This document shows positions 1 to 10,430 of a stretch of DNA of 64,000 nt, in pieces. The stretch covers positions 1,984,001 through 2,048,000 of the forward strand of contig NW_026970820.1 in the NCBI RefSeq assembly GCF_963678635.1, read 5' to 3'. Numbering within the stretch: the stretch's first letter is position 1; every line of letters begins with the position of its first letter. The notes beneath the pieces were generated by a model. That model saw nothing but the letters and a program-made list of their open reading frames with translations. It searched no databases and was not told where the DNA came from. The DNA is from Symsagittifera roscoffensis. Its lineage: Eukaryota; Xenacoelomorpha; Acoela; Convolutidae. Both the position numbers and the translations under genes were made by a program.

Positions 1-82
1 AGGTATTTTTTCTAGTTGACCGGCAAGGAAACCCTACCCTTGCCTAAAGGATTCACAAAGCCGGACCGCGACGACCACCTAG
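1..82 (+). repeat. Module tail, A0 type (3' end of a module that began outside the window)
   Basis: This is the end of a conserved module tail. It holds H1 with arms GGCAAGG (22-28) and CCTTGCC (38-44), then the terminal CACCTAG at 76-82. All 82 bases are identical to 62552-62633, but the sequence after each CACCTAG differs, so the same tail has been joined to two different heads. Confidence 0.9.
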
Positions 83-165
83 TTGTCACTGTGGCCCCGC
101 TTTTTTAGTGACTTTTGATGACTAGGTTCCGCGGGGGGCGGAGCAGGGGAGCGCTAAACGCAATC

Positions 166-200
166 GCAAAAAAGACCACCCTCAGGGTGCTCTTTTTTGC
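166..200 (+). other. H2 terminator-like hairpin (A module)
   Basis: Sixteen-base arms 166-181 and 185-200 pair at 15 of 16 positions (the exception is C176) around a TCA loop. The 3' arm contains a run of six T. It resembles a rho-independent terminator, but in what looks like a eukaryotic genome that role is not implied. Confidence 0.8.
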
Positions 201-385
201 TCGAAAGTCTTGTGAAACGATTTGGAACTGTAAGTATTGGAAGCAGTTACACACAAAACGTTATGCATCTTTGTGATCATAGTGACAAGTGGTTTTCGAC
301 AGCTTCTATATTTCAATCTTGACATGATCTATTTCTAAAATGGCCAAAATAAAGTGATTTTACGTTTTTCAATGATTCTTGAAGA

Positions 386-423
386 GGACTGTCTCAACGA
401 AAACAAGTTTTCGGAAACAGTCC
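386..423 (+). other. H3 hairpin of A-type modules
   Basis: Compound inverted repeat: outer arms GGACTGTCTC and GAAACAGTCC, an unpaired AA, inner arms CGAAAAC and GTTTTCG, and an AA loop. One position of the outer stem is mismatched here; the copies at 59701 and 61306 are fully paired. Confidence 0.85.
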
Positions 424-1520
424 TGGTAACTCATTTTTGATCTCGTTTTCGAGTCTATCGACATTCAGTCGTAATTAGTAGGCTAACAGGACCTATATTA
501 GGTATTAAAAAGATTGAGTTTGTACCAAAAACATCAAAAGCAAGAGATACAAAAACATGAAAAAAGTTCAAAAAATTTCAAAAATTTAAAAAATTTGAAA
601 AAATTTTCCAAAAAACTTGATTTTTTGTTTTGTCATAAAATAACAAAAAATTAACGTAAAATGAACTTTCAATAGTCCATTTTGACTAATTTTTACGATT
701 CAAGCACATTTTAACTTAATAACAACATTAAAAAAACCACTGGAAAGGGTGTTTTTCAGCAAACGCCCTTTTTGACCACACCTACGAAATTGATAACTTT
801 TTATCTAACAAATATAGAGACCTCGGGTTTTTTGCATTGTAATGGGCATACTGAAGACTACCTCTCGCGTGCTGAAACGAACAATTTTTCTCTTTAATTT
901 TTCCCGCAATTTCGAATTAGGGCGTTTTTTGGCTATTTTTGGTCCTTTTGGGCGGTAAAAAGTCAAACTTAGAGACAACTGTCAAAAAATCTGTTATCAC
1001 ATGATAGAGTCAACTTGCCATGGCGTATCAGATAGTGTCCTGATTCAGACCAAAATTGCCCTTTAATTGTCCGTGGGGGGAGGAAATTGAAAATTTTTAT
1101 TTTTGGCGGGAAAATTTGAAATTTTTCAAAAAAACATTTACTCCACAGACAACGGTTTTAAACTAATGTTGGCATGGTACACAATTTATTGCTTCATAAC
1201 TAGGGTCGATTTCTGCCGGGAACATTGATTTTTTAAAAAAATGACCAAAATTTTTGTTGCATTTTTTCAAAAAAATCAAAATTTTGAGAAAAAAAAAGTT
1301 TAAAAATCCTACATATTTAAGCTCCCCAAACTGTCTACTTTCATCCATTCCCTATCAATATAACCCATTTTCTCAACCAAAATCAAGTTATGGGGCCAAA
1401 AAGTCAAAAAACGTGAAAAAACGACATTTCACGCCCATTTTCGCCCCAAAAGTACCACACATAATGTTTTTTCGGAAAAACGTCACAAGAGTTTTCGCCT
1501 TATCTCAAAAAGTTTCAGGG

Positions 1521-1675
1521 GGGTTGGCAAAATTTCAGAGAGATCTGACCTACAGTTTTCGAGAACTTGACTTTTTCTGCAAGAAAAGAATAAAAGGTAA
1601 ATGTTCCTTCGAACCGACGGGGCCCCCTTCCCCTGTCTCTACTGAACGCCGAAGCCGGATGCGGCGGCCACCTAG
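1521..1675 (+). repeat. Module tail, A1 type
   Basis: Tail with the TTTTCGAGAACTTGACTTTTT element. H1 consists of GAC-GGGG (1616-1622) opposed to CCCC-T-GTC (1630-1637), with one bulged T. CACCTAG closes it at 1669-1675. The GCATGC box seen in other tails is not recognisable here. Confidence 0.85.
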
Positions 1676-1759
1676 TTGTCACTGTGGCCCCGCTATATCA
1701 GTGACTTTCGAAGGAGTAGGTTCCGCGGGGGGCGGAGCAGGGGAACGCTAAACGCACTC

Positions 1760-1793
1760 GCAAAAGGAGCACCCTTCGGGTGCTCTTTTTTGC
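1760..1793 (+). other. H2 terminator-like hairpin (A module)
   Basis: GAGCACCC and GGGTGCTC form a perfect 8 bp stem around TTC. The stem is extended by GCAAAA opposite TTTTTTGC with a small asymmetry at the junction. Confidence 0.85.
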
Positions 1794-1983
1794 TCGAAAG
1801 ATTTCTGAAACGGTATCTGATGAACTTTGTAAGGTGTCACAAAAGCAACAACACAAAACATTCTGTATGTGATTAGAAAAGATCAAAAAAGATTTCTCAT
1901 ACTTTCAATGACTGAATCTACACCTGATCAGTCTCTAGAGAACTCCAAACCAAAGTAACTTATGTTTTTCATTGATTCATGAA

Positions 1984-2025
1984 GAGGACCGTTCCAACGA
2001 AAACAAGTTTTCGGAAACAGTCCTC
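1984..2025 (+). other. H3 hairpin of A-type modules
   Basis: Same design as 386-423. The outer stem is lengthened to GAGGAC/GTCCTC but carries mismatches in its middle. The inner CGAAAAC/GTTTTCG arms are intact. The copy at 62941-62982 has the same changes. Confidence 0.8.
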
Positions 2026-3153
2026 ATATTTTTTTTCGAGCCCATTGTCAAGTACGTGGACTTTCAATTGTGACTAATAGCTGAATTGGACTTGGAATTT
2101 GTCCCAAAAAGGTTAAGTTTGTCTCAAATTGATTAGAAGCAAAAGAAAAAAAAAACATTTTTTTTATTTGGAAAAAAAAGTTGAGACAGAAACGTGAAAA
2201 AAACCATTTTTCAAAAGTCATTAAAAGTAGCTCCAATTGGCTTAAATCACTAGACTACAATATATGAACCTGTTCAGAATGGTTTTCAAGACCAAAGCCG
2301 TAAAATTTCCATATTTAGAGAAAAGGCAAAAAAAACAACTTTTTGGTTAACTCAAAAAGGTAGATAAATCGGGTAAAGTCGTCTTCAAACCTATAGGATT
2401 GAGCAGTGATCTAAATAGGGTGTATATGTAGTGTCCTTGCTAGGTCGCATGCAAAAAACTAGAACAGTTTTGTTGGCCACTTCCGAAATAAAGACTTTTT
2501 TTTTCAAAATTTGGCCATTTTTTTTTGTAGTAAAATAGTAGTAAAATAGCCGAGAAAAAAAATTGTAAAAACCATAATTTTTATTCAATTTTGACGTTTA
2601 AATACTCTATATCTACTAAAATGTCTATGGCAAGCTCAAATAAGCCATCAAAATTCATTTTTTCTCACTTTTTAAAATTTTTGTTTTTTTGATATACAAT
2701 GTTGAGTCAGAAACGTAAAAAATCAATTTTTTTCAAAAAGTCAAAATAAAGTGTTCCAATCAATTTGTTTCACTAAAACACACTTTATGAACCTGTTCAG
2801 AATGTGTTTTTGGGTTAGAACCGAAATTTCACCCATTTTGAGAAAAGTGGAAAAAACACCTTTTTAGTTAGAAAAAAACCATCATTTTTGTTGCAGTTTT
2901 TGAAAAAACTCAAATTTTTGAGAAGAAAATTTTTTCTCAAACTTTTATAATTGGGCTCCCCAAACAGTCTACTTTCATCCATTTTTTGTCAATATACCCC
3001 ATTTTTTGAACCAAAACAGAGTTAATAGGTGATTTTTATCAAAAAACGTGTTTTTTACCATTTTTGCCCCCCATTTCCCTCTATAAGTCAACACATAACA
3101 AAATTTTGGCAAAACGGGGCAAAAGTGTATCCTTAGAATTTCAATACGGGGCT

Positions 3154-3305
3154 GCATGCAAAAAATTAGGGAATTCTGACCTCCAGTTTTCGAGAACACG
3201 ACTTATTCTGCATGAAAAGGGTAAAAGGTAATTGTTCCTTCGAACCGACGGGGCCCCTTCCCCTGTCTCTGCTGAACGCCATAGCCGGACGCGGCGGCCA
3301 CCCAG
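3154..3305 (+). repeat. Module tail, A1 type with intact GCATGC box
   Basis: Starts with GCATGCAAAAAATTAGGG, then TTTTCGAGAACACGACTTATT. H1 is GAC-GGGG (3246-3252) against CCCC-T-GTC (3259-3266). It ends in CACCCAG. Confidence 0.88.
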
Positions 3306-3430
3306 GTATCAGGGTGGGGCCGTGTGTTTGTGTTTTGGTGGTATAGTTGGCCTGAGGCCATATAATGCGCGCTCTACGCACTCGCAAAACGGAGCACCCT
3401 TCGGGTGCTACCGTTTTACTCGGCCAGCCT
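3306..3430 (+). repeat. Head of an A-type module, with a covarying H2
   Basis: GC-rich head with H2 at 3386-3417. The upper stem GCACCC/GGGTGC and TTC loop match the other H2 copies. The lower stem carries an added CGG on the left matched by CCG on the right (AAAACGG/CCGTTTT). After the hairpin, similarity to other modules stops and the island begins. Confidence 0.8.
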
Positions 3431-4245
3431 AATTAGTATAATTTAACATGAACCTGAAGAATTCACACAAAAAATTAAATTGAAAAAAAAAAAAAAACAA
3501 ATCTTAAAATTGAAAAACGTTTAATTTTTTTTCAACTCAAGTTGTTATCTCAAAGCAACAAACCTCAGCTAGCGCTACATCTAAGTTCTTTCAAAAAAAA
3601 CAACTCTTTTTTCTGATGCTGGTTTTGTTTTGTCAGCCACTGAAAATACCATTTAGTTTTTCAGGAAGATTGATAATATTTTTATTGGTTCACGGCTTCA
3701 CGTTTTTTTTAAACAGTTTTAACTGTAAACAAATTTGAACAAAAACATTTCTAGAAAACACGTTCGTTTATGTTCTCATATAGATATATCCAAACCATTT
3801 TATTACGTTTTTGGAGCAAACTGCGAAATTTTCCGACAATTTGTTTTTCGCAATACCTTTAATTCAGTTTGCTGTTTGTTTCTTTTTTTTCTTAAATTGC
3901 ATGTGGTTCAGTTTGTTATATAATTTATCACAAATTTTGTTCGTTTGGAAAACCATGAAATGTTTATTTACGAACTAAGTGCTTAGATTGAAACTTTAGC
4001 AAGAAGAAGTTGTACATTTTTCAACTTTTCTTGTAGAAGAGAAAGAATTTTTGAACACAAACACATGGTCTTTTACAAGTTAAAATATTCCGGAAATTTC
4101 TTTTGGTTTATTATAAATTTTAAAAATTTGTGAACGTAGTTTGCTTGACTTATTTCAGTTAGATAACAACAAATTTAATACTTCAAAACATTTTTTATTT
4201 TTTCATCATAAAAAAATACAAAAGTGAAAAAAAAAGAAAAACAAA

Positions 4246-4283
4246 CCTAATTTGGTTTTGTTTAAAAACAAAACCAAATTAGG
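4246..4283. other. Perfect 38-base palindrome (18 bp arms, 2-base loop)
   Basis: Left arm 4246-4263 (CCTAATTTGGTTTTGTTT) and right arm 4266-4283 are exact reverse complements around AA. It is the longest perfect inverted repeat I noticed in the island and has no copy elsewhere in the window. Confidence 0.9.
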
Positions 4284-4357
4284 AAATTGTACCATAGACA
4301 AAAATCTGAAAAAACTTCAAAATTTTGATCATGGTTATGATTATTAAAAATGGCTGA

Positions 4358-4603
4358 ATAAGAGCAACTTCAGCTCCAGAGAAATATTATCTCAATCATT
4401 ACAAGGAAACTGACACACGAAATATTGAGGCTTTTCAAACTTTTTGCCTACCTAAGCTTCCTAATCTTCCCTATCAATCACTAAAAATCCAAAACTCAGT
4501 TCGAGCCTATTTTTCCAAAATTTTGCAAGTTGAACGGAAGTTTGATCTATTTTATTTTTTTAAAGATACAACTTTGAATTTCAAATATATTCTAATGAAT
4601 TGA
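4358..4603 (+). pseudogene. Open stretch without a start codon (possible exon or gene relic)
   Basis: The frame is open from 4358 to a TGA at 4601-4603, 81 codons, with no early ATG. Its start lies near an AACTTCAG acceptor-like site ending at 4373. The translation has mixed composition, with less Phe/Lys/Asn skew than most frames here (for example YYLNHYKETDTRNIEAFQ and LPYQSLKIQNSVRAYF). I do not recognise a family. It could be a real exon, a decayed gene or chance. Confidence 0.2.
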
Positions 4604-4657
4604 AAATGAATTTATTTCAAATTATGTTTCTGAAACAGACCGACAAATTTTCCCAGA

Positions 4658-4873
4658 ATGTCATGTTTTATAAGCAACTTAAAAGTATTAGATAAAAAAT
4701 CATCAATCAATTTCAAGGAAAAATTAAAGTCAACTGATATTTTGAATAACTACATTTTCAATGACAAGAAAAAACATCATTTAAACCACTTAAAATATTT
4801 TGTCAAATATATATATATCAGTACTTGGCTGAACGTTTTAGTACATAGTTTTTTGGAACATCCAATTATATAG
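4658..4873 (+). other. Short open frame, 71 codons, unrecognised
   Basis: ATG at 4658 follows directly after TTTTCCCAG, a plausible splice acceptor, and the frame ends at TAG 4871-4873. The protein is rich in Lys, Asn and Ile as expected from base composition. No motif is seen. It lies 55 bases after the open stretch ending at 4603, so the two could belong to one decayed gene. Confidence 0.15.
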
Positions 4874-5830
4874 CTGCTGCGTTATAGAACTATGAATAAA
4901 TGAAAAAATGAATATATATCAAAAGAAAACAACCTTAAATTGAAAAACTCATGTTTTGAGCTTAATTTCTGATATCTATCTGATTTAAATAATGGTGAAA
5001 ACTTTCAAATATTTTAAGTTTGACTTAAAATGCAACAGTTAAAGAACATTTTTAATACTTTGTTTTCAATTGAGAAATAGTTTCAATCGTGGAAAACAAC
5101 CTTCATGTTCGATAGTCTTAACAAAAAAATCTTATTTAAAAAATTTGTGGAAAAACTTTTTATCGTCTTATTCCCCTTTTACTGCCTAATTTTAAGTGAA
5201 AGATTTAGTATAATGTATGTATACCCATTCTAATGGTTTTCAACAGCATATGTTGTGTATATACTTGTTATGTTTGAATAACCATTGCTGCATTTTTTAA
5301 AAAAATATTTAAGCTAGCCAAAGCTGCCAATATCATTAACTGCGCTACACAACATTTAATTTACTACACTTAGATCCGCTGAAATTATGTTAAAATAGAG
5401 TAAATTTCAGGTCACAAATTGTAGGTTGTATTTTATTTACCTAATGAATTATTTTTTAAAACTACCTTTTAATTTGTTTGGATAATTTTTGATAAAAAAA
5501 TACTTTAAAAATGTAGAAATTTTCGCGAAAAAATTAAGTTTTTCACAAAATTTAGATTATAGATTAGAAACCGTATCATAATTGATAAGGCTAATTGATA
5601 CTATTGGTTGTTTTTAACAAAAGATAATCAATGGTTTAGAAAAAGTTAAAAGGCAGAGACAATTATTTCTTGAACCCATGATGGTCTTGTTATAGTAGGG
5701 AATTTTTTAGGTAAATATTATACCGCCCCTCAAATACTTTGTTTTTATCAGTTTCTAGATACATTATGTAAACCTTGTAGCCTGTTTAAATCTATTTATT
5801 TTATCAAACGATCAATATTTATTTTGAGGC

Positions 5831-5971
5831 ATGTTTTTTGCGAGATACGATGAACATACTTCAGAGGAAATTCGAGCATCAAAAAAACTAACGTCATATA
5901 GTAAAATTCAAAAGCTTCAGCGGCAAAACAAACCAAAAACGCGTAATATTCAGCTGAAAAAAACAGTGTAA
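5831..5971 (+). other. Small open frame, 46 codons, with gene-like composition
   Basis: ATG 5831 to TAA 5969-5971. The predicted peptide starts MFFARYDEHTSEEIRASKK and ends in a basic segment (KLQRQNKPKTRNIQLKKTV). It is hydrophilic and charged, unlike the Phe/Lys/Asn-rich chance frames around it. No family is recognised and no ribosomal or splice context fixes it as real. Confidence 0.2.
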
Positions 5972-6116
5972 CTTCTCAGCATATTTACAACATGGTTGTT
6001 TTTTGTTTTTACCTTTCTTAGAAAAAAAATAGAATTATTTACGTATACGTGTATTTTTTTATGCTGTCAATACTTTTTGAGAATGGAAAAAAATTACGTA
6101 AAAAAATCTCTTGCAA

Positions 6117-6323
6117 ATGAGCACTAAGTTCTTAAAGGGATACATGTACAAAAGAATGGGAAGAGTTTTGAAGATTCATAGGTAAAAAACCTACGGGTTA
6201 CAAGAGTACCTTGTATACATGCATTAACTTTTCTTTTCAAAGACATAAACATATCTTGCATCTTTGTTATATTATAGCACAATGTCACTCATTTTTGCTT
6301 ATGTTTTTTGTTTTTGCAAATGA
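6117..6323 (+). other. Possible tiny two-exon frame (very weak)
   Basis: ATG 6117 opens 22 codons ending at an AG|GTAAAA donor-like site (6181/6182). A TATAG acceptor-like site ends at 6277. Joining them would keep the frame open to a TGA at 6321-6323, about 37 residues in all. This is consistent with a small spliced frame but expected by chance in AT-rich DNA. Confidence 0.08.
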
Positions 6324-7480
6324 ACAAAGAAATTGTCCTATAAAAACTGTGAAACAAGCGGTCAAATAAAACTTTTTAAAAATAATTTTTCCTTAATGTA
6401 TTTCAAAATCGGGGCATTGGTTGAAAGAATCTTAAAAACTTTTTTATAAGTCTATTTTTGGTTAACTAGAAGTCGTCGCAAATTCTCAAAAGAGAAGTTA
6501 GTTTATACTTATTTTACCAATTTCAAAAATCTTTTATATTTAACGACAATAATTATGGCTACAGGCTTGTAGTTTTGCTTAATTTATGTTTGATTTTATT
6601 AAGGGCAAAAAAAAGTTAAATCATAGTCTATATGCAAACCAAAAGCAAAACAAGAATCTGATAAAATGTTTTGATCAGTAAAGAATGGCCGAATCTGTGA
6701 GTTTTCTGGTTTAAAAAAGGAGAAAAACATATATCTAATAAAAAAAACTTAAAATGAAGAAATTGTGTTTTGAATTGATATGGAGTGTGTTACCTCAAAA
6801 GTCAAACAGGAAATCTTTGTTGTTTAAGAATACTAAAGTATTTCAAACGGAAAGTTTACCTCTGATCACATAAAACACTACCAGTTATCAAGGAATTGAA
6901 TAGTAGTTATTAGTTTTATATTGTAGTACTGAGTAATCAATGCGCAATTTTTTCGTTCCTTCAAAGACAACCACATTGTTTTTTTTTGCTACAATTTAGC
7001 CTAATTGCTATCAAAAACAAATCATTGTCTCTTATAACAATTGCAGGAGTGTTTTTGAGACATTAACAGTCTGGATAAACTGTTTCTGAAATTGATACTT
7101 GAAAAAAAAAGAAAAAAAAATTGAAAAAAAAAAACTAATTTTCTGCAATAAGCCATCGTGAAAGGTGCTTCCACAAATAGTTATATAAATTTTTACGTTA
7201 TTAAGAAACAGTTTATCATATATCAACGTTTTTGACTATTCTCGCGGTATATACACCCTAAAACATCATAAAAAATGTCTTCAAAACAAAAATTTTGGTG
7301 TTTTTATTGAAAAACGCCCTTTCGAGCACACCCTTGGACATGCTGAATGAGAACAAAATCACTTAGCGACATCGGATTTCTTGCACTGTAGAAGGCAAAT
7401 TCAGCACTATACAAATCACACGGATAACTTTTGGACTCCCTTTTGAAGTTTCCCGCCACATCGAAAGAGGGCGTTTTTTT

Positions 7481-7818
7481 GCGAAAAAAAATCGAAAAAT
7501 TCATTTTTGGCGGGGAAATTTTCAAAAATTTCAAAAATAAAGTAAACCTATAAATAACGGTTTCCAACTAATGTTGGCACGATAAACATTTTTGTCCTTC
7601 ATGTATATGGCAAAATTCTGGTGGGAACATAAAAAAATTGAAAATTTTTGCGAAAAAAAAACGAAAAATTCATTTTTGGCGGGAAAATTTTAAAAAATTT
7701 TAAAAATAAAGTAAACCTATAAATAACTGTTTCAGACTAATGTTGGCACGATAAACAATTTTGTACTTCATGTATATGGCAAAATTCTGGCGGGAACATT
7801 GAGAACTTGAAAATTTGA
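7481..7818 (+). repeat. Tandem duplication, period about 169 bp, two copies
   Basis: Copies at about 7481-7649 and 7650-7818 share GCGAAAAAAAA, CATTTTTGGCGGG, AAAGTAAACCTATAAATAAC, CTAATGTTGGCACGATAAAC and GCAAAATTCTGG with few differences. A single related copy is at about 1080-1235. The CGAAAAATT marks are at 7493 and 7662, the GGGAACAT marks 169 bp apart. Confidence 0.88.
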
Positions 7819-8090
7819 CAAAAATTTTTCACGAAAAAATCAAAAAATCTCAAAATTTTATTTTTCACAGAAATCAACAAATCAGCCCATTGGCACTCCC
7901 TAACAGTGCCCTTTCATCGGCCTCATCACACGCTACGTCGAATTCCCAACAAAAACGGAGTTATGGGGTATTTTTTACGAAAAAATGCATTTTTGCCCGA
8001 TTTTGCCCCCAAAAAGGGCGTGTTTGGTCAACAAAGGGTGTAAATCTTAAAAAGTGTCAGAAGAATTATCTTATTTTCTCACCAATTCCT

Positions 8091-8267
8091 GGCTGCATGC
8101 AAAAATTCAGCAATTTTCAAGGGGCCAATTTTGAGATCGTTTCGCAATATGTGACATTTCGCTATATAGCTTTGTTCCCTAACCCCTACCCAATGGAAAA
8201 TACAGCGCGCCGGAGGGGCCCTCCCCTGGCGCGCAAAAAATGCGGAACAAAGTTCTCGACCACCTAG
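8091..8267 (+). repeat. Module tail with an extended H1
   Basis: Starts GGCTGCATGCAAAAATT. H1 here has outer arms GCGCGCC (8205-8211) and GGCGCGC (8228-8234) around a GGGG/CCCC core, the strongest H1 in the window. CACCTAG is at 8261-8267. The distance from hairpin to CTAG (29 bases) is similar to other tails. Confidence 0.85.
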
Positions 8268-8703
8268 AGGAAATTGTTTCGCCCCACCCACCCGACCAAT
8301 ATCATTTACCCACCCACCTGATCAGTCAGGCCACGACTACCTTTTTTCGATTTGATCGAGTAACGAAAAGCGGTTTGTGATTCTCCATCACCTTAAAAAT
8401 GAAGGAGCAGGTTTTTACTTAGCCAACTATCCTTTTGGGGGTAAAATGGGTTTGGTTTTTGATGCGTCTTTGCCCGAAAACCTCATCAAAAAGAATAATT
8501 TACCCGGCTTTTCTAGTATTTCCTGACCACATTTTCGATCTGTCTCTGGCCACGACGTCGTTTAGTTAATGTTCTTCCCCGACATTTTTTTCTACAATCG
8601 TATTTTTTTACGAATAAAAGAGATTGCCAACACATCAGCGCTGTCCAAAATAGATTAGGAAATTGAACAACTTTAGTTTTTTTTTATTTTTGATCGTCGT
8701 AAC

Positions 8704-8746
8704 GGATGATCCCCACATGGGACCACAGGGGTCCCAGGGAGCATCC
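8704..8746 (+). other. H3 compound hairpin of F1
   Basis: Outer arms GGATGATCCC (8704-8713) and GGGAGCATCC (8737-8746) pair with one mismatch; inner arms GGGACC and GGTCCC sit between them. The F2 copy at 26520-26562 is perfect. Confidence 0.85.
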
Positions 8747-8857
8747 CAAAAAGATTAAAGCAAAAGTTCAACAATTATTTACCCGTCAATTTGGGTCACT
8801 CTTGCGGTTCAACAATCTGTATTTTTTTTTAAATGATTCCAAGAACAGTTCAGGGCT

Positions 8858-10430
8858 GCATGCAAAAAATAAGAACATTCTCACGCATCGGAATTATGAA
8901 ATTACTAATTATTTTTTTTTAAATTCTCATTATTTGTAGTAGCTTTATAAGATCCAAACTGAAAAACTAAAAAATCAACAATGTATAACTATTTTTGAAA
9001 TTAAAACACTCCCCGTATCTACTAAATCGACAATGGCAAGCTCACATACACCATTAAAAATCATTTTTTTTTTCACTTTTGAAAACTTAAATTTTTTTGA
9101 GAAAAAAAAAGTTGAGTCAGAAACGGGAAAAATCATATTTTTTCAAAATGTCAAAAAAATTGTTCCATTTAAACTTAATCAGTAGGCCACACGTTGGGAA
9201 CCTGTTCAAAATGTTTTTTTCATAAACAATGCAGCAAAACTTACCCATTTTGAGAAAAGTGCAAAAAACACCTTTTTGGTTAACTCAAAAAAGTGGAAAA
9301 AGTGGAGAAAAGGGTCTTCAAAACGAAACCATCCAAAAGTGGCATTAACTAACTGCCATTATTTTGTGAATTCAGACCCGCATGCAAAAATTTACGAAAA
9401 TCCTATGGGAAGTTTTTGAGAACAGATTAGTTTCTCCGGAATTTTGGTAGTACTAATTTCATTACTGTACTTATAATTAAAGTCAAATCAAAAAGTCGTA
9501 AAAACTACAATTTTCAATCAATTTTGACAAATAAATGATCAAAACCCACTAAATTGGCTATGGCAAGTTCGAATCTACCATCAGAAACCATTTTTTCCCA
9601 TTTCTGAAAATTTTCATTTTTTACAAAATAAATGTTGAGTCACAAACGGGAAAAATCATACTTTTTCAAAAAGTCAAAAAAAATTCTTCCATTTAAACTA
9701 ATTCATCAGGCCACACGCTGAGAACCTGTTCAGAATGGTTTCCATGATCAAAGCAGCAAAAGTCACCCATTTTGAGAAAAGTCGAAAAAACACCTTTTTA
9801 GTTAACTCAAAAAAGCGGAAAAAGTGGGAAAAGGGGTCTTCAAAATGAAACCATCCAAAAGTGGCATTAACAAACTGCCATTATTTTCTAATTTCAGACC
9901 CGCATGCAAAAAATTACGAAAATCCTACGTGAAGTTTCTGAGAACAGATTAGTTTCTCGGGAATTTTGGTAGTACTATTTTTATTACTATAATTATAATT
10001 AAAGTCAAATGTAAAAGTCATAAAAACTACAATTTTTTATCAATTTAGACAAATTAATGATCAAAACCCACTAAATTGGCTATGGCAAGTTCGAATATAC
10101 CATCAGAAACCATTTTTTCCCATTTTTGAAAATTTTCATTTTTTTGAAAATAAATGTTGAGTCACAAACGGGAAAAATCATATTTTTTCAAAAAGTCAAA
10201 AAAAACTGTTCCATTTAAACTTATTCATTAGGCCACACGTTGGGAACCTGTTTACAATGGTCTTCATGATTATAGCAGCAAAATTTACCCATTTTGAGAA
10301 AAGTCGAAAAAACACCTTTTTAGTTAACTGAAAAAAGTGGAAAAAGTGGGAAAAAGGGTCTTCAAAATGAAACCATCCAAAAATGGCATTAACAAACTGC
10401 CATTATTTTCTAAATTCAGACCCGCATGCA
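8858..10430 (+). repeat. Three S sub-repeats in F1, period 522 bp
   Basis: GCATGCAAAAA occurs at 8858, 9380, 9902 and 10424, exactly 522 bp apart each time. TTGAGTCA(G/C)AAACGGG marks at 9112, 9635 and 10157 confirm the period. Each copy carries CTATGGCAAG or a near variant, CCATCA/TTAAAAA words, GAACCTGTT and a GAGAAAAGT(C/G)nAAAAAACACC word. A modules hold two copies of the same unit, which ties F and A modules to one family. Confidence 0.92.

Larger units (their letters stand above)
83..1675 (+). repeat. A-type module, about 1.6 kb
   Basis: A module running from just after one CACCTAG to the next (1669-1675). The head has an inverted pair GTCACT (85-90) and AGTGAC (107-112), a GC-rich stretch near 130-152, H2 at 166-200 and H3 at 386-423. 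The AT-rich body includes a block with GGCGGGAAAATTT near 1105-1120 that is related to 7481-7818. A block at about 1230-1520 recurs in the other A modules. No gene is supported; the longest open frame (1254-1751, plus strand) runs through repeat body, tail and the next head. Confidence 0.88.
1676..3305 (+). repeat. A-type module, about 1.63 kb
   Basis: The head begins with a perfect 7 bp inverted pair GTCACTG (1678-1684) and CAGTGAC (1699-1705). H2 is at 1760-1793 and H3 at 1984-2025. Two S sub-repeats follow, with TTGAG(A/T)CAGAAACG at 2181 and 2702 (about 521 bp apart). The module closely matches 62634-64000 for the whole overlap. It ends in CACCCAG (3299-3305), a one-base change from the usual CACCTAG. 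Confidence 0.9.
3431..7289. other. AT-rich island, apparently single-copy; no gene called
   Basis: This stretch of about 3.9 kb shows none of the module landmarks (no H1-H3, no CACCTAG, no S repeat) and I see no internal repeat structure. It has several short open stretches listed separately, one 38-base perfect palindrome (4246-4283) and a few splice-like signals. I cannot assemble a convincing multi-exon gene. It sits inside an A-type module: head before it, A-type body and tail after it. It may be an insertion, or a host segment around which modules accumulated. Confidence 0.6.
7290..8267 (+). repeat. A-type module body and tail after the island
   Basis: Similarity to A modules resumes near 7290: the block around 7300-7480 matches about 740-930, including the GCCCTTTnGAnCACACC and GAnGGCGTTTTTT words. 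The 169 bp duplication (7481-7818) follows, then the pre-tail block at about 7819-8090, also found at 1230, 2875, 60590, 62190 and 63820. It ends in a tail with its own H1 type. Confidence 0.82.

Noticed and set aside
1254-1751. Longest open frame in the window (165 codons, plus strand)
   Set aside because: It runs across module body, tail hairpin, CACCTAG and the next head, has a reverse-strand overlap at its start, and its counterparts in other A modules are interrupted. It reads through repeat structure, not a gene.
1760-1793. Bacterial rho-independent terminator
   Set aside because: The hairpin and T run fit the form, but there is no bacterial gene or promoter upstream and the hairpin recurs as part of a eukaryote-like repeat module.
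8858-10430. Regularly spaced repeats as a CRISPR array
   Set aside because: The period is 522 bp and the whole period is conserved; there is no short repeat with unique spacers.
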